Positions 34,857-46,581 of a stretch of DNA of 64,000 nt are shown here, one piece after another. A program made the translations under genes and the position numbers. The notes under the pieces were generated by a model that saw only the letters and a program-made list of their open reading frames with translations, searched no databases and was not told where the DNA came from. Origin of the DNA: Strongylocentrotus droebachiensis (Eukaryota; Echinodermata; Echinoidea; Camarodonta; Strongylocentrotidae); NCBI GenBank assembly GCA_035222895.1, contig JAVYIG010006792.1, forward strand, positions 47,734 through 111,733, read 5' to 3'. How positions within the stretch are numbered: position 1 is the stretch's first letter; the number at the start of each line of letters is the position of its first letter.

Positions 34857-37800
34857 CCGGAGTTAATTCCACACATACCATAACATTCCATAGTCACTGA
34901 AGAACTACATTTGCAATGGAAAATATATCCTTAAATATCACATTTTAGCGATGTAATGTCCCGCTTCCCGTATCTAAAAAAATCTAGTATCTTACGCGTG
35001 TCTGTAAGGAATATGGGTACCTTAAAATGAGCTTTATTTCAAGTATTTTTCAGTTTTAGAGCCCGATTTTGTGTGAGTCGCAAGCTCAAAAGTATCTCAT
35101 CGCATATATTAAATCAATGCAGCCGGACACCGCAGCGCACACACGATGTCTCTGTCTAATTCAGATTCCAATTTCCGATCACCGCAGAGATAGTTTTCTG
35201 CATGGCGAGCTCCGGCGTGGGATACCTGCTCCGCCCGCTAGTGCTATAGATCAGCGGGGAAACGCACGGTGTGCGTGCGCGCTTCCTATTGACTTCCTAC
35301 ATGCGGCCGAAAACTGTCTCCCTATGCCGATAACTGTCTCCGAAACAGTGAAAATTGAAATGAATTATTGTCATGGCAATTCATGATTTTTTCCTGGGAT
35401 TCTTTTTTTGTTTAAATAATAATAATATTTGCTTTATGATTTGAACAAGAAATGATAATAAATAGGAATAAATAGGAAGTGGCCGAAAACCCCCTCCTTT
35501 ACTCTATATTCTACTACTAGGGTCTACTACATGTAGACTAGATCTAGTAAGTAGGCCTACATGTAAGTCCGTAAATTTCACATTTTGAAATAAGCAATAT
35601 AAACTTGCATAACTGTAGGAGAAAAATACACATAATTTTTTTCTATCTGATTTATAAATGAGCAAATTAGATCTAGACTCTAAATAAAAAAATTGGGGGA
35701 GAAAATTTCTTTATAAAAAGTGGTTCAGAATCGGCTCAATTTCTCTATGATCTAGGTTACCATTTGTGTATGGGGAATGTCAACAAATGTCAGTTTTATT
35801 AAAGAATGACCCATACCAGACGGTTATTTCTGTCTTAGTAAGGTCTCGTTGTTTTTATGACTATTTATTTAGATCTAGTTGCAGCTTGCTGCTTGCCAAT
35901 AAATAGCGATTCAACATCAAATTTTTAGATCGGGATATCTCCGGAATCCTTAGACTTTAGAGTAACTTAGACGATAAGTTTTCTAGAACTGTAGAAGGTC
36001 TAGTTCAACCAATTTGTAGTAAAAAAAACTTTGCTTTTCATTTGGTAATAATTGAAATAAATAAATTTGTGTAGAATATGAGAAATCATAGATCGAATAT
36101 CACATTCTCTGATAACATTTTCAACATCTCATTCTCAGATCTCTCATTTATTCTCTGTGAATCTTCATTCATCCCTTCATCATCATAATCACAGTCCTTC
36201 TATCACTCTGTGACCCATTTCATATTTAACAATGTAATAAAGAGTCTACATTTATCTAGAAACTAGGTTAAGGAAAACATTAAAGTAACAGAAAAGGAGT
36301 GCCCAATCCAAATTGCAATCTGAATCTCTGAGCAGGCGCCGCGCACTACCCTGTCTTTGCAGTTGTGGCTGCCGGAGCGGAGTGGGCGCGAAGAGGCTCA
36401 TCGCTCTCACAGCCCGACTCCCAGTTTCTCTGTTGTCGCCGTGCTTTATAACAAAACATATCGCAGGCAAATAACACATCAGAATATTCGTTTATGATTG
36501 ATTCAGGATAAAATGGAAGTCCATTGTAATACCATAACATTCAAATGTAAATATATAGAAATATCCTTCAAATACTCACAAAATATCAGCATTTTATCAG
36601 AGGTATTCAGTTATAATTCCCACAGAAAATTGATTCAAGATCGATTGTTCATCAGGAAAAACTCGATTAAGTTTAACCTTTACAAGAAAGCGTTTCTTAC
36701 ACAAAATTTATATTATTATAGTGATAAGTTCTCTATTTTTTATATTTTATAAATTTCAAAATTACTTAAGTCATTAATAAATTATCAGAAATATAATAAA
36801 ACAGACATACAATAATTTTTGTGTTAATTCATTGTATTACACACTGATTTATAATATTATACAGACTCGCGTAGAGGCTATGATAATTTGTGCAATAAAT
36901 TTCTTTATAAGAATTTGGTGGTGGTTTATTTGTAATTCCTACAGATTTGGTCAATTGAAATCGCTGATCACGATGATACATTTCATTTACCACTTAAAAA
37001 TAATTTCCAACTAGTTTAGTCTAGTCACATAAATTCATATAGAGTTGGAAAAAGTCAAAAGAGTTACTTTTTGATAACCTATATTAGAATAACCGATTGT
37101 GCAAAATGAATATTCATTTTCTCTAGATTTGACCAATCAAAGCGGTTGGTATGGGCTCCTGGAAATTTCCACTCGTCTAGTCTGTGCGGTTAAAAATCGG
37201 CACTCGGCACATCTCCCCTCCTCTTCTCAACTGAATCTCTATTCTCTAAACTACCATCCTATCTTTATTCCTCAATTCATATTCCTCTCTTTGATCTTTC
37301 TTCATTATTGAAGTAAACTTGGAATTGGGGGTGGGGGGGGGGGGGGGGGGTCCAAACACCTTTAAAAGAGTGACAAATTAAGACAAAGACAGACAGACAC
37401 AAAGGGCCGGTGATCTGAGACAGACAAACAGAGAAAGACAGAAAGAAATTAAAGAAGACGATGGAATAATAAAAGTCAACCTCTTATTCGTTCTTTAAAA
37501 AAAAATGAAGTTGTTGTTATTGTTGGTCTTGTTTTAGAATAGGGGTCCTGCTCATCGACAGTCCCAATTATCATATTGTCTATCTTTTTAAAAAGCACAG
37601 TTTTGGTCAACATTTACATTTTTGTATTATGAATTTCGAGTCCTAATCCAAATTGCATACTTACAGTTTCGTACAATTTAATTCAACAAATAAAGGCCCA
37701 TTTTTGTTCACTAATTTTGTTCAACGAGTTCATCTCTTCAAGTTGCTTGACGCCTTTCGAAATTTGTCATAAATAGTAAAGGGTAGGCAATATGGCCTAT

Positions 37801-38384
37801 ATCCGATGTATTGGCTTATAGGCTAATGAACATTCAATTGTCACTACATTGAGTTAAATGAAACAGGCCGATCACAAAAAGAGGCATATTCATCGGAAAA
37901 TACGGTAAGCCTATAAAGAAAAAGTAAATTGGGGATTCATCTATAACGAAATCATAGTTGAACTTAAACCTTTTCAGAAATGCCACACTGTGACAGTTTG
38001 GAGAAAAAGTAGATTGTATAAGGCTGGCACTTTTCCATTTCAGATCGACAAAATTATGTAATTGCGTCATTTTAATTAGAAATTAATTCAATTTGATAGC
38101 AACATAAAATCCAGGGGCCCAAATCAGGCAATATAGTGTCTTGTAAACTGTTGCTTGTATTTCTTTTTAAGTTATTAAAGTTTTTTTTTTCTATTTGCAC
38201 TTTTTAACATACTGGAACTGTGATATGGTTTCTTTTTCTTCTTTTGAATATTTTGAATCCTGAATCAAAACAGCCTAACTCATTTATTTTCTTATATATG
38301 CATGTTTCAGGCTCAGCTGTTTTTCTCAAGTAAAGTGAATAAAGAAAAAACAAATCGGTTGAAATTCTGACAAGAGACATAGCC

Positions 38385-38520
38385 AGAGAGAGAGAGAGAT
38401 AAAAAAAAGAGAGAGCTGGAGCCGGTGGTAAGGAGCGGGAGGAATCGAGTGGGACTGAGAGAGAGAGTGAGAAAGAGATCTAGAGAGAGGAGGAGGGAGA
38501 GAGAGAGAGAGGGGGGGTGA
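38385..38520. repeat. (GA)n microsatellite
   Basis: AGAGAG tracts in the intergenic region between sestrin exon 1A and the ARMC2 3' end; a related AAG-rich tract is at 38635..38750. Confidence 0.9.
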
Positions 38521-39066
38521 GATTTAATATTTGCCAAAGTTCAAGAAACTAGAAAAAATGCACCATGTTTGTTCCTACACCAGTATATTATGTTTGCAAT
38601 GTAGAGAGACATCAAGTGTATGCAGTTAAAAGTCGGGTCAAAAGAAAGAAAGGAAAAAGAAAACAAGAAGTAGAAGTAGTAAAGGTAAAAGGAATGAAAA
38701 AAGAGAAAGAAATGAATGAAGAAAGAAAGAAGAAAAAGAAATATAAGTCTTATGTTGTCAGAGATGAGTTTGAGATTTGCCGCCCTCTTTTGGTAGAAAC
38801 AATCCAATTTTGATCAATTACACTACACAAATCGTCAGATACGCTTTCTTTGTGGTATATTTCAGAATTCTTGAAATAACAGTTTAGTTGTTAATTTATA
38901 CAATAGCGTGTTTCAAAATGATATTGTATTGGCAAAGAAATGATAAATGGTGGATTTCAGCATCTCCAACTTTGTTTCTCGATCCCCTGGGGCAATTGGC
39001 GGGTGATAACGGACAATGAGATCAAAGAGACCGAAGGGGGAGATCGACTGAGGCAAGGGGGTGGAA

Positions 39067-39067
<1 letters not shown>

Positions 39068-39127
<60 letters not shown>

Positions 39128-39145
39128 CAGAGAGAGACAGACAGA
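39068..39145. repeat. (GA)n microsatellite
   Basis: Near-perfect GAGAGA run followed by GACAGA units, intergenic. Confidence 0.95.
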
Positions 39146-41234
39146 CAAGCCAAGGGGAAACGGGGAGGGGAGAAGAAGAAAAAAATGGAGATTTAAGATT
39201 CATGGGAATGATGAACAGTGGAAAACAATACATCCATGAAAGAAAACCATGACAACAAATTCCTTTTCTACCCCTCACTTTGGACGGTATTTATTTCACA
39301 AGAGATTGACAAATCAAGTATATTTACATATTAGAAGCGACACAATTCCTTTACCTATTATACAAGTGGGCAAGCTCACACACAAAACATGATGATATAG
39401 ATACATTTTCTATACATTTTAGTGATGTTACAATGTTCAGTACTCATAGGCTATATAATGTGAAAATTGTAATAAATTTAGTGCTGTGAAGTTTAATTTT
39501 CAAGCTGCTGAAAACCTGGATTACTTGCAACCTTAGACAATTCTTGGAGTACTAAAGCTGCATTTACAAACATTTAATATGATATTTACCAAATAAGCTT
39601 TAAAAAAATCATCACCTGGCTGAAGCTAAATCGAGGGGCGTTAACTCTGTGTAAAATGATACAAGTCAAGCCCCTCCTGGTACGACAGCAATCAGTTAAA
39701 GCAATAAACACTTGTAAAACTACTCAAGGTTCAAGCACTACCATGTCATGTAGTGTAATTTTGTATTTAATTACTGGTATCACAAGAGGTCATTGACATT
39801 CACATCACTGTCTGAAAAGCTGAGCCTAACTAATCAGTTCCTTCCTATATCATGTCTCTATTGAATGAAGGATCAAGAGAGATTATCTATCTAATCCCCA
39901 CTAATCTCTACCCACATGATACATACCCTAATCCCCTCTTATATTGACAATGTTCTATTGTTGAATATTGGCATATAAAAGAGAGACTACAAGAGTTGAA
40001 ATCGACTGATTCTCCAATATATCTCAACATATAGGTACGCATGCATATTCAGTTATCGTCTATTGTCTTCTTTCTTCTTTAAGATGTCTAGATAACGAGA
40101 CACTTGTAGGACAGAACAGGTGTAATGATAACCAGAAAATACAGTAATGCCTCCACCAAGAATGCAAAGATAAAGGAGAAAGTAAGTATTCAATGATCCA
40201 TTAATCGGTTAAGTTTTGGGCAAAGTATTTTTTTTTTTTCATTTCCTTTTTTTTTAAATAATGATATTTGAAGACTTTATGTTAGCATGTTACAAGAAAG
40301 TATGTCTGAAGAAAGGGCCTTGTTAGGTTCTTCAGATTTTTAGATGAATGATAATAAATATTGGCAAAGCAAACTCACACACATTATTTACCATTAAAAA
40401 TCTGTTGATGCCACTATACACACAGTACTTATTCAAACTTTAACTTGAATCATTTCATTTGTAAAATTAGTTACAAACTGCTTTATAGGCGTTCGAATGT
40501 AGTGTCCACTGTTTGGAAAAGTCCTCGTAGTAAGGGCCTCAATAAATTCAACTCGGGAGAGCAAATGAAGCTTATCAATATTTTTCCACACCTGACAGCA
40601 TTACAATAAATAAACATGCAAATAAGCTCGAGCCATTCATACATAATACAAATATTTGGTTTGAACCTGTTAATTTGAGAGTAAAATATTGAGCTTTCTG
40701 AAAGTTTTCTAGACACCTGTACAATAAATATGCTTACATGAAAATCTTTTCATTTCTACCTACCGGTTGTATAAATGTTAGCTCAAACCCCAGAATGCTT
40801 ACATTTGTCAAGCCATTGCACACGATTATAATATTTATATTCACAAATCTTGATAATGGGCAGTCTATTACATATTTACAATCCATAAACTTTGCAAGTT
40901 ACTTAGCCTTAGTGCTTAAAGTCACACCCAATGATATGTACATCTGTAATATACTGCATTCTATCATGTAATACATTGATGAAGAAAATTAACAAAATTT
41001 TCTATGAAGGAACTTCAAATACTTTTTCATTATTCACTCATGTCATTATTCATTGTGTTAAAATCACACTTGGAAAGGGGCAATCTTTAACAAGAGAGAA
41101 AGCACAGTTTAACCAAGTAATCACAACTTCTGTTACAATTTTGTTGAAAATATGCAATTTTGCTATTTACTCCTCCTGTTACATAGATGCAGGCTATGTT
41201 ACAGTGGAAAACACTCTGTCCCTCGGATAGCATG

Positions 41235-41360
41235 TTAAATTGAGGCCCCATGTAGAGGAGAGACACCGCCTTTGCCGATTAAGAACCCACTGCACTATTT
41301 GAGTAAGGGGAAACCTCGGTGTAGTGGTCCACCTGCACAGCCCCAACCTGTTCTAACAGG
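41235..41360. repeat. Probable dispersed repeat fragment
   Basis: The block with AAGAACCCACTGCACTATTT and ACAGCCCCAACCTGTTCTAA is denser in GC than its surroundings and reads like a dispersed echinoderm repeat I have seen in similar form. I cannot assign a class. Confidence 0.35.
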
Positions 41361-42984
41361 AGAGTTACAGTGATTCAGTTCGCTTTTCGACTCCCAAAAG
41401 AGAACATCTCATTATACATTATTAATTATGTTAGAATTACATCTAGAAGGTACAATATCTGTTACATTTTTTATGAAACCAATAAAGTGAAGGAGGAAAC
41501 CACAATCCACGAGGGACAAAAGTATGTTTTTCCTCAGCTAAGACAAGGCATTTAAATCATACCTGCATCTCGTCACTCAGGTCGTATGAAGACATATTGA
41601 ATTTGTTTCCCCCTCTACTCTTTCATAAAGGTTGGAAGTTATGAGATAAACATTAGTAATAAACCACATGTCCACCATTTCAAGAGTGGATAATTCTGCA
41701 AATCCCAAAATATATGTATATTTTATTGTTATAATTATTATCTGCAGACGAGTCGAGACAAGAAACAGGAAATTAAGAAATCTTGCACTGGCAATAAAAA
41801 GAATACCTTTGGAAATATGGCAGGTCATTTTTATTTGTGCAGCAAAAATAATCAGCTTTTTATCCATGATAGACACCAAACTGTCTTAATACTGCAAAAT
41901 AACAACTCAAAAGGAAGGAAGTTTTTTAAAATGCCATGTTCGTTTGCTTCTTGCATTTGGAATACATAAAGAATACAATAAATACCACTTCAATCAATCA
42001 ATTCTTTCAAAAGCAAAAACATATGAACATGCCGCGCAAAACAATCAGGCTTTATGCCATCCACACAGACTGTGTGAAAATATTTTCACTAACATGTGCC
42101 ATGCCATTTCAAGATATCAAAATTGGCAACTGTGCTTCCTGTTCCACCAAATGTGGAAGTCAATCAAAAAGAAAAAAGTGAGCTCTTTCCAAATTGCATC
42201 AGTCAGTTTACTAAAAATATAATAAATTATGTGATACAAAGGAATAATGAGGAACTGCAATCAAGTGCAACCTACGAGTATGTTCCAATGCCAAATTTCC
42301 CAGTGAGTGCAAAGCCCATTGCACACTACACGACCCTCCAAATTTTAGTGCACCAAACTCTTCTATTCAGAATAAAAGCCAATCTGTTTCAAATCGTAGA
42401 CGAGCGCACAACTGGTTTGACGTCACTACGATTCTGAGCTGACTTATCTTTTCCTCTTCCAAGGGAGCATTCACTACCTATAGTGGGTTTTTACCAATCA
42501 GCAACTTTTTACAATGCTTCCTGGCTCCAAATCCAGTATATGATGGTGACACATGCACCAAGAGTCTGTCCAGGCATAGTGCTCCCTCTATCAAAAAGGC
42601 ATTTCCCAAACTTTCAATCTATCAGGAAAAATTCTTGTGAATTCTTCCAGTCTTGGTTTATTCCAGGTCTTCTCTTCAGAGTCAGCTCCTAGCTTTCTTT
42701 CATCTTGGGGATATTCCTGTACCTTATCTTTCATTAAAACCATTCAAGAATTGTTTTTGTATCTTCAAGGTGATCTTTTAACTCTTCATTCGCTTTGGAT
42801 TGAAACCCCATACTGTCACACTGTTTTGATTATAAGATGGATATAAATGTACACTCTACGTGTGACAAAAGTCAACCGTGGCAGTCCGCTTTGTTCCATT
42901 GGTCGACGAAAGCTGGTAAAGAGTTAAGAAACCTGAACATTTTTTTGCGATCCTAACAATATCCCTAAAAGAAGCCAGCAGTTC

Positions 42985-43172
42985 TCATGATGAGGACATT
43001 GCGACATTGGAGGGCGAGTCTATGGGTACCAGGTCTGAATGGTGGTGTTCTATCCGGTCTAGGAGCTGCGAGGCGACGGGACAGAACTCGGTCTTCCAGT
43101 AGGACTTCATCAGCTGCTGGGTCTCCGCGTCCCAGTCGGCATCCTCAGGAACCTCTAGCGCCACTTCTTCGT
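42985..43172 (-). CDS. ARMC2: ARMC2 terminal coding exon 17
   Basis: 188 nt including TGA, residues 826-887. Acceptor CATACTCAG. Encodes DADWDAETQQLMKSYWKTEF then CPVASQLLDRIEHHHSDL, matching the human C-terminus (HWETEFKPVAQQLLNRIQRHH). A candidate poly(A) signal, AATAAA on the minus strand, lies at 42662..42657, implying a 3' UTR of about 0.35 kb. Confidence 0.96.
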
Positions 43173-43353
43173 CTGAGTATGGAGAGACAAGACAGAGATT
43201 ACGTAAGAAAGTAGAATGGCAAACATTTATTTTGGAATAGAACAATCCTATAAAGAGTCCACTAGGACCTGCAAGGCCACTCCCTCATATCCAAAAAGGG
43301 AGAGATAGAGAAGGAGAGATAGAGAAAGACAGACAGAGAGACATGAAGATAGT

Positions 43354-43387
<34 letters not shown>

Positions 43388-46300
43388 GAAAGAGAGAGAA
43401 GATAGTAAGAGAGGAGAGAGAGAGAAAGAGAGAGAAAGAGAGAAAAAGAGAGAGAAAGAGAGAGAAAGAGAGAAAAAAAGAGGGAGAAAAAGAGAGAAAA
43501 GGATGAGAGAATGAAAGAGACTGACTTCGAAAGACTTTGAAACACTATTGTCTTCAGAAGAACACAAAATTACAATTGCATCAGGAATATAACAATCTAT
43601 GTAGGACTTAATAAGACAGGTCAGGAAAGAAAACTGAACAATCCCTAGAAGTGAATCTCATATAGAGTACCGAAGCTGTGACGTCATAAAAATCTATTAT
43701 TAGAATTTCTCGATTTTTTCTTCATATTCCGAAAGAACACCAAAAACTAGATGGAATTTTGACTGCGCGCAGTCAAAAATGATGCCTCCGCCATAGAGCA
43801 ATTTTACAAACCAAAACGGAAGCAATTTTTAAAATTCAAGTTTGATTGTAATCCATCTGTCGCTTTTAATGATAATGCATTCACAAGCTATTTATAGTCA
43901 TACATAATGAGCCCCATGACCTTTGACCTGATGACCCTAAAATTTAATCATTTAATTGGCTCTGCAAGATACATATATACATGTCTTGAGTTTGATAGTA
44001 ATCTGTCTATTGGTTCTCATGATAATGCGATCACAAGCCATTTGTGCATACATAATGAGCCCTGTGACCTTTGACCTCGTGATGCCAAAATTTAATCAGT
44101 TAATTGGCTCTGCAAGATACATACATGACCCAACTTTGGCAGGAATCCATTGATCAGTTCTTGAGATAACGCGATCACAAGCTATTTTTGTATACATAAT
44201 GAGCCCTGTGACCTTTGACCTTCGACCTCGTGACCCCAAAATCTAATCAGTTCATTGGCTCTGTTAGATACATACATGACCAAAGTTTGGCAGGAATCCA
44301 TCTACCGGTTCTTGAGATAATGCGATCACGAGCTATTTTTGTATACATAATGAGCCCTGTGACCTTTGACCCTCGACCTTGTGACCCCAAAATCTAATCA
44401 GTTCATTGGCTCTGTTAAATACATACATGACCCAAGTTTGGCAGGAATCCATTTATTGGTTCTTGAGATAACGCGATCACAAGCTCTTTTGGATACATAA
44501 TGAGCCCTGTGACCTTTGACCTTCGACCTCGTGACCCCAAAATCTAATCAGTTCATTGGCTCTGTTAGATACATACATGATCCAAGTTTGGAGGGAATCC
44601 ATCAATTGGTTCTTGAGATAACGCGATCACGAGAACGGGACGTACGGACGTACGGACGTACGTACGTACGGACGGACGGACGTACGGACGGACGTACGGA
44701 CGGACGGACAACCAGAAAACATAATGCCTCCGGCTACTTTGTAGCGGAGGCATAATAATGTCCAAATGTCAGAAACCAATTGAATATGTTAAATATTGGC
44801 TGAGATATGACCATCTGAATAAATATACTACCCATAGGAACTCAGTGTTATATGCTCTGGCTCCTAATGGTTAGGAGCCAGAGCATATAACACTGAGCTC
44901 CCATAGGACATATATTCATTCAGATGGTCATATCTCAGCCAATACTTAACATATTCAATTGGTTTTCGACATTTGGACATTATTTTGGGTGTTCTTTCGG
45001 AATATGAAGAAAAAATTGAGAAATTCTAAAAATAGATTTTTGATGACGTCACACTTCTCCACTCTATTGTACAGAGGACTAGCTCCTTCAACACAAACAA
45101 ACAACATATCAATAAACTTGAACAAGTATTGCTGTCTTACCAAGGTAATCAACGAGAAGTTCTGTGAATTCTCCCGTCTCTTGCTCTCCGAATGTCTCAT
45201 TAGAATTGATGATGTTCTCACTGTAGTTCCATAGGGTCATACACACCATCCCAGCCAGCTGCCAGTCACTCCGGCCAAAGTCTCGTAATACATCTATCAA
45301 TCTGGAATGACAACATTTTGTAAGAAATACAGTCAAACCTGCTTTAACGACCACCTGTCTACAGAGACCACATTTATTGTTTCCCTTGAAAATGGCTTCT
45401 CATTGGAACATGTACTAAAGGAACCTGTACATAAAGACCACCTGCCAATAAAGACCACTTTTCTTGTCTACCTTGGGTGGTCTTTATTGACAGGTTTCAC
45501 ACTGTATAATGCTGTTACTTTATTCATTTTTGTAGACACAATTATACAAGGTGAAAATAGTGAGCAATAACAATTTTTGGCCACAATCACAATACAGGGC
45601 AAATAAAGTACATTTAAAAACTGCTGCAGAATACAGTTGCATTCTGCTACAGTCAGGATTTGTAATGGATATAACCAACTGAGCTGCTTTATTACCCCAA
45701 AATAGGCGACAATGAATGTAAACAAAATCCATGCATAGCTTATTTCTTTTTCAGCCTTTATGTTACGAGTCTTCTGAACATGTCTTGAAATAAAATGCAT
45801 GAAATGATATTACAAGTGTGTTATATTTATCATCTCTGGGGCAATTTCAATACTTTACATGTACATGTATTCTACCCCCCCCCCCCCCCCCCCCGCTTAA
45901 AGTCATGTTTGATTTAAGAGGTTGTAGTTCACATAGTCAACATGTGCTATTGGAACTAAGTGAATATTGACTGTGCCTGCAATAACACTTCAAACATCAA
46001 ATGACAGAGAACTCATGCTTGCGTCTATGGAAAATGTGTTTATATCAAAGGGTGCATTGTTTCTTGAGGAAAGTTGAATGGACTTACTTGCTGACGCCAC
46101 CCTCTCTCTTGAGCATTGGCCTCCTATCCACATCAGCCATTAGGTTGATGAGTACACCACACGATGTATAGACAAACTCTCTGTTACCAGAGTCTAGTAG
46201 GGTCACCATCATCTCATCAGCTGTTGATTTAAGTGGGAGATAAACAAACAAATAGTTATCATAATATACATGTATTTGTTGATTGATAAATGCACTGAAA

Positions 46301-46548
46301 TAGAGTCAGAGACAGAGGGGGACGAGAGGTAGGGGTGAGAAACAGGGATGGGTGTGGAAAGATCAAGAGAGACAGAGAGGGAGATTGAGAGAAAAAGAGA
46401 GAAAGAGATAGAGAGAAAGAGAGAGAAAGACGGAGAGACAGACACACACACAGAGACAGACGGAGGAAAACAGAGAGAGAGAGAGAGAGGAAAGAGAGAA
46501 AGAGAGAGAGAAAGAGAAAGAGAGAAAGAATAAACTGAACTGAACTGA

Positions 46549-46581
<33 letters not shown>

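Larger units (their letters stand above)
34133..42984. other. Intergenic region between sestrin exon 1A and the ARMC2 3' end
   Basis: 8.9 kb containing the presumed sestrin 1A promoter and 5'-UTR exon(s), a hairpin, GA microsatellites, a G run at about 37330 and the presumed ARMC2 3' UTR (to about 42640). 36.5-38.3 kb and 39.3-41.2 kb show only AT-rich sequence. Confidence 0.7.

Noticed and set aside
38913..39278. Open frames over a GA tract on both strands
   Set aside because: Low-complexity (SL/RE) translation of a microsatellite.
43262..43567. Phe/Ser/Leu-rich open frame next to ARMC2 exon 17
   Set aside because: Microsatellite translation within intron 16; the genuine exon starts at 43172.
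44640..44715. CGTACGGACGG tract as a CRISPR-like or origin repeat
   Set aside because: It is a short tetranucleotide microsatellite at the end of a repeat-bearing transposable element.
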